In this document: piece after piece, positions 1 to 11,629 of the stretch
How positions within the stretch are numbered: the first letter of the stretch is position 1
How the letters are laid out: each line of letters starts with the position of its first letter
Source of the DNA: Liolophura sinensis
Lineage: Eukaryota > Mollusca > Polyplacophora > Chitonida > Chitonidae
DNA length: 64,000 nt
Assembly: GCF_032854445.1 (NCBI RefSeq)
Contig: NC_088300.1
Location: 7,438,001 to 7,502,000 of the forward strand
Direction of reading: 5' to 3'
Notes under the pieces: generated by a model
Seen by the model: the letters and a program-made list of their open reading frames with translations, nothing else
The model's database searches: none
What the model was told of the DNA's origin: nothing
Position numbers and translations under genes: made by a program

Positions 1-966
1 GGACCACCTTTTAGTATTTATAGTTTTTGTTTAATAATGTCATAAATGAGGATGTAACACAGGTTTAATACATATTTTTGCACTAGAATTTGTTCTTTTC
101 AGCGAACAAATGTAATAAACCTCAATTTGAATCATATTTATACTTTTAATATGTTCACAAACATTATCATAATTTAGGTTAAAGGCATATGTTTCGATAT
201 AAACAACAAATTTACACTGAAATAAATTTATTAGACAAGGATCACATCCTTATTTATAACATTATTATGCAACAAGGATAAATACCAAAAGTTGGTCCCA
301 AATACCCACCATACAAAAATATTTTTAAATACCTTCTTCCCTTGAAAAAAAACCCCAAAATCATATTTTCACATAAGTTTTGACGCTCTTTCATCTGATT
401 TTGGCATCATTTTTATGTTTTCTTCTCCTTTCACATTTTCACAAGTCACATGACACATTAGGACTGTTTTTACCTTTGACGACAAAAAAGTTCCAACTCG
501 AAACTGCACTATTGATTCATAATATCCAGGAAATAAAACTGCACCAATCCTAAATAAAACCATATTATTCATAGCCGTGCATTAATTATGTGTCTTCGCA
601 TTGATTATGTGTCTGTGTTTATGTGTTAGTATGACTATACTTTTTATTTTGTTTTCTTCACTTACCAGCTGTTTAGTAGTTTAACATTGTGCACGCTCGC
701 TTCACTGCAGTTATATCCTGTCTGAATTTTGTGTCTGATCACTGGTTGCGTGCTCCAGAGTTCCGATGCGCTATCTTGCTGTAAACCCATATTGGACAAC
801 ATTCATTTAGCGCATTTTTGTCATTGTTTTATTTAAATCACACACATATATACTACAATAGCAAGGCGAGCTGTTATATTATGCCAAAAGCCTTATTAAA
901 CCAGAATTAATTACATTAAAGATGTTTCAAAGTGTGATTCACGAGAGCAATCTCATTTATCCCTTT
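1..966. other. AT-rich DNA, no gene seen
   Basis: This stretch is AT-rich with many stop codons in all frames. The only open frame over 60 codons is 67 codons on the minus strand (369-572); it has no recognisable motif and is not supported as a gene. Confidence 0.6.
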
Positions 967-1075
967 TTTTAATTGGAGTTTTACGTCGTACTCTAGAATA
1001 CTTCACCTATACGACGGCGACCAGCATAATGGTGGGAGGACACAAGGCAGACTCCGAGAAAGCCAGCACGATGTG
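967..1075 (-). repeat. Family B dispersed repeat (diverged copy)
   Basis: The plus strand reads GGAGTTTTACGTCGTACTC, then a TTCACCTATACGACGGCGACC block and CAGCATAATGGTGGGAGGA. This is a diverged copy of the family whose cleaner copies lie at 11721-11841 and 58204-58326. Strand is given in the presumed sense of the element, in which the TTTA-rich end is the 3' tail in reverse. The start of the copy is a T-rich run. Confidence 0.75.
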
Positions 1076-1982
1076 ACATTGTTAAACCTTTTAGTTGCCT
1101 AAGTACACTTACCCTATTCAGGGGAAGTAATTCATTTTGACCATGTTTAGTTTTACATAGTAGTTCCTCTTTTTTGTGCCGGAAGTGTAGTTTCAATGGC
1201 GTGGTCATCAAACCCTTGTGTTCACTAAATGTTACAGCTCAGTGGATATATCAATGATATTAACTGAAAACGCACAGGTGTTTGTTGCATTGTGGCGCAA
1301 AGAATTTTTGGACAAAGTGGTATGCTATGTTTTAATTATTCCAGTGTAAAATTAAAATGAAAACTGAGGTGCAAGTCAAGGAAACTGGACCCTTACAAGA
1401 TACCAACTGTATAGCTCTCTAGATATTCTAATTTAAAGTAAGTTGTTTTTAAGGTCTCAGAGCGTGTAGAAGTTGAATGGAAGTTGATAATGATGTGATG
1501 TTTGTTCTAAACATCCACATAACGTTTTTGTTTGTATACTGATTTGAGCACTGTAACACTATACTATGTCAATTCTTCTTGTACTGAAAATGACGTTGTT
1601 TATTGCCATTTTATAGGAGCCGTTCACTATAAGCTATGAACGGAATCCAAACTGTTTAAGAAGCCTTGGCCTGGAATGTGTCAATTTGTAATGTGACGTT
1701 GAGGCCCTTAAATTACGGATGTGACCGCGACGGACTATGTCTTTTATTGGTATGGGCGTTTTTCTATGATTTGAATTAGGTTATTGTAAGTTTGACCATT
1801 AGTGTTACTGAGCTACCATTTTGATGCTACTTGTACTCATTTAATGTTTCGAGCATTACATATAGAAATGTTGATAACACTGATAAATTTGATAACATGT
1901 AATTTCACCCACTTGAGTGTGTAATCATTGTAAACAATGTTACATCAGAGAAAATAACAGACCACCTGTAACGGCAAGGAAA
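1076..1982. other. No gene seen
   Basis: AT-rich sequence without a convincing open frame. Near 1620 there is a short palindrome (CCGTTCACTATAAGCTATGAACGG type, stem of about 8 bp), which I regard as incidental. Confidence 0.5.
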
Positions 1983-2232
1983 AAAACTGATGTGAAACAT
2001 GTCACAGACGACAGGCCATCAAACACTGTCCAGGAAATTAGCTGGATATATTGTTTTAAGAATTGTTTTTCAACCAGTCATAATGCTTTTGAATCATTCT
2101 TGCCAAAAAAACTGACATGACACAAGTGACAGGCGACAGGCCATCAAACACTGTCCAGAAGATTAGCTGGATGTATTGTTTTAAGAATTGTTTTTCAACC
2201 AGGCATAATGCTTTTGAGTCATTCTTGCCATA
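1983..2232 (+). repeat. 125-bp tandem duplication, two copies
   Basis: The block containing AGGCCATCAAACACTGTCCA recurs exactly 125 bp later (2013 and 2138). The copies share AGCTGGAT.TATTGTTTTAAG and a CATAATGCTTTTGA block, with only a handful of substitutions. The open frames at 1917-2120 and 2117-2314 are the two copies read in two frames, so they should not be treated as two related genes. Confidence 0.9.
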
Positions 2233-3640
2233 TTGTGACCCATGTGACCCATGGATTTATATTAGGATTTCCCCACTTACATGTAAGTTAACACCAACAG
2301 ACATACCAGACTAGTGCACTCAAAATACGTTTGGAGCTATGACTGGAATTCGCTGAATGGACACTGACATAAAATATTTTAAAGCAAAAAAGATGTATAT
2401 GATGTCGTTCATGTACAAAGAACGCGATAGAAAAATGATGTTTTCAAGAAATTTTACTCAACGCGTCAAATTATTTTCCTAGGCAGTGAATAATTACTTG
2501 AAATGCAAATAGAGGTTGAAGGTTTAACTGTGGAGTGTTTGGACTACATTGAACGATACTAGTGAGCTTACTAGTTTTTTTTTAATGCTCAACATTGATA
2601 TTATATAGCTTGTTAATATATCATATGATATTATTATTATATTATATAAGAATAATCGGTGAGGCCACAGTGCTGGAGCTCTTTAAATACGACCAAAAAA
2701 GTCAACCGTAGGGATCTCAATTTTTATTTGCACTGTATGCAATGCTAAAAAAATCATGAAAACCGTATTTGGAATCAGGAAGAAAGGGCTGTTCTCGTGA
2801 TGTACATATACTTTAATTAGGCGATCTATTCATTTAAATACAGTACTTACATAGTTGTTTGACTTCCAAGTACTGATTTAAGTTAATCCCTATGCATTTT
2901 GATTTAACCCCCACTTTCAACTCCAGCAGGATGTGAGTTTCGTGGATGTGTTGTTTACGACTCCACTTTCTCCCTCCAAAGTAGTTCTCTGGTCTTCCCT
3001 CAAGGTACTCTTGTTCGTAAGCATGAACTCGTGACCAAAAGGTTGTATGATGTAGTGTTTACCCAAACTAGTCAGAAAGCCTGCGATAACAACAGGGTAA
3101 CTCCCAGACTTGTGTGGTGTTTCGTCACATGCTTACGTCATACTAACGTCACACTGTACGTATGTGTATCAATGTATGTGTACCATGCGGGAATCTTGTA
3201 CAGTTGGAAGAATAAAGCTCAACGTGTTAACTTGTACATCTGCTTTCCTTGCCTTACTACTTAATTACTTCATATCCATCTTACGGACATACCATAACTT
3301 GCATATGTATTACTGTCTTTATTCGTGAATAGCTTTATCAGGAGGTGTGTCTACACCGGAGGACGCATCTTTCTTTGATGAAAATATGCTTATCGTGGCT
3401 CTTATCGCAGGCAAAAAATCCAACATTTTGTGTATTTGTCATAAGTCTGTCGGGAACAGCCACGATAAAAATACTACACTGATCGCATTGCTGGTATGTT
3501 ATGATGTGATTTACATTTGTATACACCACACGATAAATAGTTCTTGCGTAAACGACAATGCAACGATGCGTCATCGCGGTTCACGATAACTTATCGTAGC
3601 TGTAGTGTATACCCCACTTAACCTTGTGTTGAACGTAAGA
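2233..3640. other. No gene seen; short inverted motifs near 3350-3610
   Basis: No supported gene. Between about 3350 and 3610 the words CACGATAA and TTATCG recur in both orientations, and the block ends in CACGATAACTTATCGTAG followed by GTGTATACCCCAC. Overlapping open frames on both strands here (78 and 80 codons) fit an inverted-repeat-like structure. It may be the remnant of a small non-autonomous DNA transposon, but no clean terminal inverted repeat or target duplication was found. Confidence 0.35.
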
Positions 3641-3649
3641 TATAACTAT

Positions 3650-4772
3650 TATTCAGATCCTCACCGGAAATCCGGAGCGGTTTGTCCATATTTGCCAGCA
3701 AGAGTGTTATAGAATTTTAAAAACTTTACGGAGTGAATCTGTGCGTCGAAACAGACATTTGTTTACCAGCCGTCAACCAATAAGGACGTCCCAGATCAAT
3801 AGTCGCGTGGCCAGTTCCCAAAACGACGTACAACACAAACCAACAAAGAACTAAGAAAGTATATAAGGTACGAAAATAGGACGAAATAATGCAAAGAGAA
3901 GCAGTCAACAGTTTGAATTGATGTTGGAAAGACGCAGGGTATGTTCTAGGCGGCTGAATGAAATCAGTATTTAAATCATGTGTGTACCACGCTAGAAGAA
4001 TACCAGTTGTAGATAACAAAATAGGTATCTCAGTTGCGTTTTGATTGTAACTGTTCATATAACCAACGTGGCGATCTAATTCAGCACTCTGAATATACAG
4101 CCCCTAGCCCCGGGTTAAGGGGAATTGGGCACAGCATGAAGCAGAGCGCCAGAGATTCTGGACGCTCTGTCCATATTTACTTACAAGAGAATAATACTCA
4201 TTGTAAAACTTAAGAAACTTGGAGTCAAGACGTTTGATGGAATAAGCTTGTCACATTTTTTTTTACAGTAATAAATTGTGACCTTGATTGAGCACAACAC
4301 GCGGGATCTAACAAATGCTACAAGGCGAGATATGTACACGTCTTGTAGCGTTTTGATACTGTTTGATGCTGTTTACCTGACACACAGACTTTTAAATCAA
4401 TAGCTTATGATATAGATTGAAATCATCCCATTCGACACAAAACGAAATATGTATACGTCATATATAGGGCCCTGTGGTATAGTACTATCCAAGTAAGGAT
4501 ATTATACCATTACAAGGTAGGAAAGTTTGTCATCCTTGTGCAAGTACATCCTTCAAATCTAACCATGGTGGATAGATTTTTTTCACCCCCTCAACAGTAT
4601 AGGAAATATTTATTGTTAAAAAGTCACAAATGGTAAATGAAAAAGGTTGAGTTTTTTTGTAATAAATTGTACAAAATAAAGTCGTATTCATATGAAAAGC
4701 GGTATATAGAGATCTGTCAAAAAGTTGGCGCAATTCGTACACACTAGAATGCTTTTTAGTAAATGGTATCAC
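3650..4772 (+). repeat. Family A dispersed repeat, copy 1 (longest)
   Basis: The copy opens with a short module around TGTCCATATTTGCCAGCAAG (3684-3705). A core follows with CATTTGTTTACCAGCCGTCA, CCAGTTCCCAAAACGACGTA and AAAGAGAAGCAGTCAACAG. Then comes TTTTGATTGTAACTGTTCAT, and the first module recurs at 4162-4215, so the unit is about 480 bp and looks partly tandem. The following DNA (4440-4772) is weakly similar to 10520-10860. The reverse strand has a hydrophobic frame (3726-4058) with the string WFVLYVVLG, which recurs in other copies. That may be only repeat ancestry; no protein family is recognised. Confidence 0.75.
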
Positions 4773-5009
4773 CTAATTTCCCGAATGTATTAAAAATTCC
4801 ATTCGAATTCCAGCTCGAATATTTTTGAAGCGATAAGCTTATACTAATTGAATATGTTTGGGCGTTCTTGGTTGTTACAACAATTAGGCACAATTTTTTG
4901 AATTAAAGTATCTGCATAGTTCACTGTAGCTGGCAGTTATGTGCCTATTGATGATGTTTGTCAATGTGAATGTTTTAATATTCACTTGCGCTTGGTCCTC
5001 GAACAGGTT

Positions 5010-5085
5010 TGCTTAACACGACCATCCGCAGGCTGCAAGCAGAAATTCCCACATATACGGCGGAGAGGAACCCAGCATTTTTCTG
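5010..5085 (-). repeat. Family B repeat, far-end fragment
   Basis: The plus strand shows ACGACCATCCGCAGGCTGCA, then a TTCCCACATATACGGCGGAGAGG block and CCCAGCAT. This is the part of family B that lies beyond the CACGACCATCC end of shorter copies. It lets the family be extended past the point where the 11721-11841 and 58204-58326 copies stop. The open frame at 5009-5296 begins inside it and is not a gene. Confidence 0.65.
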
Positions 5086-5897
5086 TTATATGTTAGGCCG
5101 GTATGAAATCGCAAAAAATGCCAATGCTGTGGCAAAAATTTTAAACGCATGTCATCACTTTAACTCTTTACCGGGCATACGTGGACCTGATATGCCTTAT
5201 TCACTCATCCATTTGTGTACAGAGTTAATGAATTTTTTGGTACTTTGTAATGTTTCATTATGTATTGTCCCGTTGCATTATTCGCCGGTAATTTGAATTA
5301 ACCAATCAACAAACCTAATCATATATTTGATCATTATATATCAGGGACTCACTCTACACAAATAAGTTTTGATATTAAATGTGATATAAAGGGTTAATTT
5401 TTGGATAACGAGTCAGGAACTGTTGCTTTCACAGGTTGTGAGTTTCTTCCGACGATGTTATGTAGGGCCACTTTAAAGCGGACAGCCTAAGGGCACATAT
5501 CCAGGTTTTGCTGACAAAACCGCAGACATGCAATATAAGACAAGACCTCTTTAATCATAGCTTCCGCGTTTTTTTTTTTAGACATTATTAAAGACAAGAG
5601 AAAGACATAAGTATAAATATACTAGCCTTTCTCGATATGATCCTTTTATTTGAGTATGCATATGACACATTTCCTGTAAGTATTTTGTTCCAATACTAAC
5701 ATGTGTAATACTTATTACTGGCAATTTTTATCCAGTCGTGCCATTTATCATCTACAAACGTCTTTCTGTGATTTGAGTAGACAGCTCGTGAATATGTAGG
5801 TCGATTTTGTTTATCAATATTCAGATGTTATCTTTTACTTGTTGGCCACTACTATCAGCAAAGCTGTGACGTCACAGGACTGACGTAATTCAGAATG

Positions 5898-6125
5898 GTT
5901 GAGGCTCACTCTTCTGATTTACATCTGATCAAGACAACACTTATGAAACCAGTCTAGGATAAAAAGGGTCTGGAATTCTGTAGGCAATTTCCCCAAAGGA
6001 GATAAAAGCGATGGCACAAATGTTTGTCTCTGTTTCCTGACATGCAGTATATATAGTTCTATTAAGATGAGAAATCTTGTTGTGGCAGGAGAGTGATGCC
6101 AGAGTCTGTTAAATCTCTTGGAAGC
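5898..6125 (+). repeat. Family C repeat, copy 1
   Basis: This roughly 220-bp block matches 7763-7985. Shared landmarks include ACTCACTCT followed by TGATTTA, GGAGATAAAAGCGATG, and AGTTCTA followed by GATGAGAAAT. Divergence looks like 25-30 percent by eye. No coding capacity or terminal structure was recognised. Confidence 0.7.
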
Positions 6126-6374
6126 TTGCCATACTCCTTCAAGGGTAGGGGTAAATATAGAGCTTATTGGTCTGCTGATCGACTTTGGCAAACAGGGCGT
6201 TTTATTCGTTATATTACGAAATCACGAACAATTACGTAACTATATTTAGGACTTCCTTTCACGGGGATTTTTTTTATACGCACTTATATTATCGTGTGAC
6301 TATATCGTCGGATAACTCATTAACTCCGGTATTAACTGTGCATGGTGGAAAAGTACATGTAGTGCTGGCCTACA

Positions 6375-6720
6375 GACATTCGTATACCAGTCGTCAAAAA
6401 TAATGCACAGTACTGTTCGGAATCAGTACTCTCAAGAGTAATTTACAAAACAACATTCAACACAAAAGTAATCTATATATGCGTCGAAGCAGACATTCGG
6501 GTCAGAAATCGAAAAGCCCAAAATCACGTTTAACACAAACCACCAAAAGCTAAGAAGGTATATAAAATACGAAATTAGGCCGGGATCAGGCAAAGTGAAA
6601 CCGTCAGCAGTTTTCAATGATGTTGTAAATGTGCAATAAATGTTCTAGGTGAATGAATGAAATCAGGATCCAAATCGTGTACCATGCTCATATATAAGTT
6701 GCCGATAATCCAAATGTGTA
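6375..6720 (+). repeat. Family A dispersed repeat, copy 2
   Basis: Shows the family landmarks CGTATACCAGTCGTCAA, ACACAAACCACCAAAAGCTA, GTATATAAAATACGAAATTA and AGCAGTTTTCAATGATGTTG. Its reverse strand has the related frame at 6432-6617 with the string WWFVLNVILG. The copy is diverged and begins with a rearranged segment that repeats the ACAACATTCAACACAAAAG portion. Confidence 0.75.
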
Positions 6721-7098
6721 TCGCATTTGTATCGCTGTCTGTTTAGGTTTCTTTTGGTGTACCCGTATGTCGCCACGATTGCAGTGCCATGTATTGTTGT
6801 GTAACAATTTTAATGATACACTGTGCCGCTATAGCAGTAAAGTTTATCCCCTGACTCAGTATATAGCAGAGACAGGGCTAAGGCAGATCATGTATATCTG
6901 TCCACTTTCAATGACGAAATGAAATAAGGGAGGGACTCGGGTAATGTTGAGAAGTCTGCAATGATAAATGATTCTCCAAGAAAAAATATTCCAGCTATCC
7001 GACTGAAGTGAAAGGTTTGAAGTTGTTAGTCGTTGTTTACATTCAACTGCAACACCCCAAATTCAGGATCTCATGCCAGTCGATTGATTAACTTAAAG

Positions 7099-7119
7099 AA
7101 AAAAAAAAAAAAAAAAAAA
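7099..7119. repeat. Poly-A tract (21 A)
   Basis: An uninterrupted run of 21 A follows ACTTAAAG. It could be the tail of an old retroposed sequence on the plus strand, but I could not identify a parent just upstream. Confidence 0.9.
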
Positions 7120-7139
7120 CGACATGCGGTTAAATGGAG

Positions 7140-7510
7140 GAGGGTATGGTTGAGCGCTTAAAGGATCGTGCTTTCCAAGCGCTATTACACACGATATGCG
7201 GGTTTAAAACTGGCCTTGGACAGGAAGTTTGTAGATTCCCTCGCCCTCCTTGTTTCTAGGACCTTGGTGATAATAAACGGACGAGAACGCTCATGTGGCT
7301 GACTGCGCATTCTAAAGTTCATTGATTAGATCACCTGTCTTCCATCAATATGGTGTGCGCCACAGGCGGGAAAGTTCGTGAGTAACGATCGGCGGGTTAT
7401 CCCGAGCACTCCTGTTTTCCCAACCATAAAAGTAAAAGCCATTGTGTTGTTTAAAACTGGTTGAGTATAGCGTTAAACAGGAATGAGATAAAAGTGAACT
7501 AGGGAATCTT
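7140..7510 (+). mobile_element. SINE family 1, copy 1 (old)
   Basis: The head has a tRNA-like B-box stretch (GCGGGTTTAAAACTGGCC). The body has CTTGGTGATAATAAACGG, CTTCCATCAATATGG and CCATAAAAGTAAAAGCC, and it ends in GGTTGAGTATAGCGTTAAAC. The same order of blocks occurs at 30280-30612 with the ending CTTGAGTATGGCGTTAAACA. It is a diverged non-autonomous retroposon; the target-site duplication is not visible. Confidence 0.65.
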
Positions 7511-7762
7511 TGTTGATATCCAAGAAGTGGTAGGTAGTCGGTCATCCGCACATACTGTATATGACATGTGCTGTAACGGAGAGTGTATAAATGTTTATAT
7601 GAAGCCACCCGGTTATCAGCTTACTAAGCATGGCAGCTTTCAACTAATAATCTCTGCATACCGCAGTGAATAACTATGATGTATTTCAAGGTTACACATG
7701 AATGATAAACTTCACCCTTATTCATTTAGTCATCGTCAGTGGAACAGAGAAACCATTACACT

Positions 7763-7985
7763 GTAACAGCATGGTTAGACTCACTCTGGTGATTTAAATC
7801 TCGCGTGGATAAGGCTGGATGGGAAAAGTCATGCAATTCTGTAAGCACTTGCCCCGGAGGAGATAAAAGCGATGTGACGAGGGTGGATTTGTTTCTGTTC
7901 TCTGTAGACATAGTATACAGTTCTAGTCTGATGAGAAATTTGTTATAAACACAAGACTGATGTCATCGTCTGTGTAATTTGAGAG
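7763..7985 (+). repeat. Family C repeat, copy 2
   Basis: Diverged direct copy of 5898-6125, about 1.87 kb away in the same orientation, carrying GGAGATAAAAGCGATG and TGATGAGAAATTTGTT. The spacing and orientation would fit either an old segmental duplication or two insertions of an unnamed element. Confidence 0.7.
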
Positions 7986-8053
7986 CACCCTTTTACATTT
8001 TTTTGTTAAGTATGCCTAACCACACAGCATAATTGTATCTAAAAATCACAGAA

Positions 8054-8077
8054 ATATATATATATATATATATATAT
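8054..8077. repeat. TA microsatellite
   Basis: A perfect (AT)12 dinucleotide run. Confidence 0.95.
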
Positions 8078-8184
8078 GAGTGGAGGACATATATTTTTTA
8101 AGATTTTGTCGCAATGTACAAATAATGAGTTACAACAGTGTCAACCTCTAAGGTTGTCAAGCACTGAATCATAAGTCAATCACA

Positions 8185-8540
8185 ACAGACATGTGTACCA
8201 GCCGTCAGCCAAAATGGACGTTACAGGTGAATAATCGCCAGGTCAATTCCCAAAACGACGTATAACACAAACGGCTAAAGAACTAACAACGTATGCGACG
8301 AAACAGACATTTGTATACCAACCGTCAGCCAATAATGCCGTTATAGGTCAATAATCCCAAGGCCAATTCCCATAACGAACCACCAAGGAACCAAAAAAGT
8401 ATAGAAAGTACGAAAATAGGACGGACTCTTGCAAAGAGAAGCAGTCAACATTTTTCAATGATGTTGGAAAAATGTAATGTATGTTATAGGCGGCCGAGTG
8501 AAATCAGTATTGAAATAGTGTAACCTGCTAAAATATCACT
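8185..8540 (+). repeat. Family A dispersed repeat, copy 3
   Basis: Two partial heads in a row (ACCAGCCGTCAGCCAAAATG near 8200, and ACCAACCGTCAGCCAATAAT near 8320) precede the CAAAGAGAAGCAGTCAACA block, so the first 110 bp of the unit is duplicated in tandem. A further piece of the family, the TGTCCATGTTTGCCAAGAG module, lies in reverse orientation at about 8795-8860. Confidence 0.75.
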
Positions 8541-8860
8541 CAGACAACAGGCTTTCTGATAAAATTAACAGACTAATTTTTTGAGTGCCATTTCAAATTT
8601 GAAGTTGTAAACTATCTTCATTTGGAAAAGCAATACATGAAAGGATCTTGCATATGACGTATACACATATCACCTTGCAACCTTTGTTAGTTCATGTGTA
8701 AATTGTGATGATTTCGATCTACGTCACAAACTATTGAGTAAAAAACTGGTGAGATACTTCATAAAATACCTTCACCCTAAGTTTATTGAATTCTACAATG
8801 AATATAAACAACACTCTTGGCAAACATGGACAGGATCTCTGGCAGTCTGTCATAGTTGCA

Positions 8861-9724
8861 TCTAATGTCGATAAACCTGGGACTACAGGTGTATAGGCAT
8901 TTATGTTCATGCACTAGTATTTATTACACCAGCCTGCTTTATGAACGTTTGCACTCAAAACGCGACTAAGACACCTATATTTTCAGTCGCCGAGAGATTG
9001 GTTGGCATGCCTAAAATTTCATCCCTGTACCACTGAAAACAATTTCTGTGTTACATGTTACCAGCTTTGTTTACTATTTATATATCATCTCTTACACATT
9101 CCTTTGGGTACCAGTGTTCAGGCTGTTTGGAGATGGATGTTATGGTTATCCTATCTGGAATGCCCTTCGTGGTCAACGTCTAGTATACGAATGTTGCCCA
9201 CTTCTAGTATAGACATATGCTCTCGGTCGTTTTTTTCAAAATCACTCAAAAATACTATTTTTAAAACAGCAACGCTTCGCATTTTGCATTAAAATAAGAA
9301 CATCTGATGTTTAATCTCTATGATTTCTCGAGATAAAGTGGAGATTAGAACATTTTCCAAATTTGGACAACACAAGAGTATGAATAATTGAAATAGTTTG
9401 TCATGATATTTTGACCGTTTATTATTACGTAGGCAATTCCTGCCTTCTGCCTAAAAGAAATATTCAATACGGATAATCTCAAGGGTCCTAAAATGTTCTG
9501 TTAAAATTAACCTTGAAATAGAGCCCGCTAACCTTTTAACTGAAAAAAGCAGTGTACACTGGGTGTGAAAAAAACGAGCGATTCATTTTCCCATCAAAAG
9601 AATTGAAAGCTGGTTTTATAACCTTTCAAGATAAAGCAAAGCTTCGAAAATTTGATCTCATACTGATAAAAGATTAAAGACATCTTAGAACTGAGTTCTA
9701 GAAAATCTCCAGAATACATTAAGA
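8861..9724. other. No gene seen
   Basis: AT-rich DNA. The 96-codon frame at 9002-9292 has no recognisable motif or splice context. Confidence 0.5.
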
Positions 9725-10285
9725 TGGACATGTTGCTTACAGAGTAAATTCAGAGCAGCGACGATTGGGAAGCAGTCACACGCTCTGAATCTGCGCATCG
9801 TATACCAGCCGTTAACCAAAATGAACGTCCCTGGTCAATAATCCCAAGGCCAATTCCCAGAACGACGTATAACACAAACCACCAAAGAACTAAAAAGTAT
9901 ATAAAGTACAAAATTAAGCCGGAATCATGCAGAGAGAAGCAGTCATCAGTTTTCCTTGTTTGGAAAGCGCGAGACATCGTTATAGCCATATTCAAAATCG
10001 TGTATCATGCTAGTATACCTGTAAGTAAGTTGTCGATAATGAAGTATGTATTTTAGTTGCGCTTTGATTGCAACTGTTCATGTATCTAATTCAACGCACT
10101 GAATATGCAGCCACTAACCCCGAGTTAAGCGGGATTTTCCACAATCATGAATCAGAGTGCCAGAGATTCTGGGTGCCCTGTCCATATTTATTAACAAGAG
10201 TTTTAAAACCATTGCAAAATTTAAGAAACTTTCGTATATCAGTCGTCAACCAAGATGAACCAATAGTATATAAGTTGACGATAAT

Positions 10286-10368
<83 letters not shown>

Positions 10369-10880
10369 CTGCGTTTTGATTGCAACTGTTCATATATCTA
10401 TACATGTACATACATCGCCTCTAGTCTCGGGTTCGGCGGAATAAGATCATGATTATAGAGCGGAGGCCTGAGATTCTGGATACTCTGTCCACTGACACAC
10501 AAGAAAATTATACACGCCATATACATGTACACGTCATATACAGGACCCTTCGGTATATGGCTGTCCAAGTAAGGATAATTACAATTTCAAAATTGAAACT
10601 ATCGCTCTTTGCCGGAAAGTCCATGAGAGAGGTAACAGTTTTGGTCTATGCAGCAATATTGGTTCAGATAAGGTGTACATCTAGAGAGTCTGTGGTTTTC
10701 GAAGGTGGATATATATCTTTCACAGCCTTTGCTATATATGGATTGTTTAAAGCTAGCAGATCAAAATACCGTTTAGTGAATGAGAAAGATTGGACCTGGT
10801 GAGGATTACTCCTTAATAGTTTCTGCATATATATTTCCAAAACAAACCATTTCACCAAGGACTATGTAAGAAATAATATA
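9725..10880 (+). repeat. Family A tandem array, copies 4 and 5
   Basis: A full core runs 9725-10080, with CCAATTCCCAGAACGACGTA and AACACAAACCACCAAAGAAC. It is followed by the linking module (GCGCTTTGATTGCAACTGTT, then CTGTCCATATTTATTAACAA near 10180). At 10225 a second core starts directly (CGTATATCAGTCGTCAACCA). This second copy has lost its middle: a long TA tract sits there, and the linking module (GCGTTTTGATTGCAACTGTT) resumes after it. The flank to about 10860 is weakly similar to 4440-4772, for example GTCCAAGTAAGGATA in both. The reverse-strand frame at 9750-9995 again has WWFVLYVVLG. Confidence 0.75.
10290..10365. repeat. TA microsatellite inside family A
   Basis: About 38 TA dinucleotides without interruption, expanded within the second family A unit. 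The poly-Ile/Tyr frames on both strands here are artefacts of the TA tract. Confidence 0.95.
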
Positions 10881-11268
10881 CATATCAAACTGCCTTATTA
10901 TAAGACCAAATTCTACGCCCCCAAAGAGGAGAAGAAGGATCTCATTTTAAATGATTTAATTTACTCGCCTGTGTTCAAAAGCACAAGGCTTTACTACCAA
11001 AAGTTGGTGTCCTGGTCATTCCGTCAAATGCGTCCATGCAACGTTTCTTACCCCTTAAACATTAGTAGAATTCACTGTAAGTAAATATAGATAGACTCTT
11101 TGTTGATCTGCTTCCTAATTGAGTCTGATTCCTCTCAGTATAACTAAGAGGTACAGCGTAGAGAATAAGATCGGAGCAGCGACGACATGCAATGATATAG
11201 GGGCTAGGGGACGTGTGTACATCGATTTCAAAAATTGTCACGTTGAATACATTGGCAGTTGAATTTAT

Positions 11269-11360
11269 CAGTTTATTTGAATGGTGTTTTACGCCGTACT
11301 CAAGAATATTTCACTTATACGACTGCGGCGAGCATTATAGTAAGAGGAAACTGGATAGAG
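11269..11360 (-). repeat. Family B dispersed repeat
   Basis: GAATGGTGTTTTACGCCGTA is followed by TCAAGAATATTTCACTTATA, then CGACTGCGGCGAGCATTATA and AGAGGAAACTGGA. The TTTA-rich end is short here. The element sense is minus. Confidence 0.85.
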
Positions 11361-11629
11361 TATAGGACAGATTAGAATCCAAATTTTGGTTGACCATCTT
11401 ACAAACTACTTGTTTTGCGAATTGCTCTTGCGATTGCTGACATGGAAGCCTGGCGACTGGTATACAGATGTCTTATGGCGCCTAAATGTAACTCATACAA
11501 ATTCTCATATTCTCATCCAAGTGTTTAAGAGTGTTAAATGGCTCATAACCAAGATTTCCTGTGAAAAACCATGCATTATAAACTATGGGTTATAATAGTT
11601 GCGCTGTTGAGACAGGCCTATATCTTCTT

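Noticed and set aside
5009-5296. 95-codon open frame containing RRLQAEIPTYTAERNPAF
   Set aside because: Its first third is the far end of the family B repeat read in one frame.
10068-10411. Ile/Tyr-rich open frames on both strands, also at 14078-14424
   Set aside because: TA microsatellites read through in every frame.
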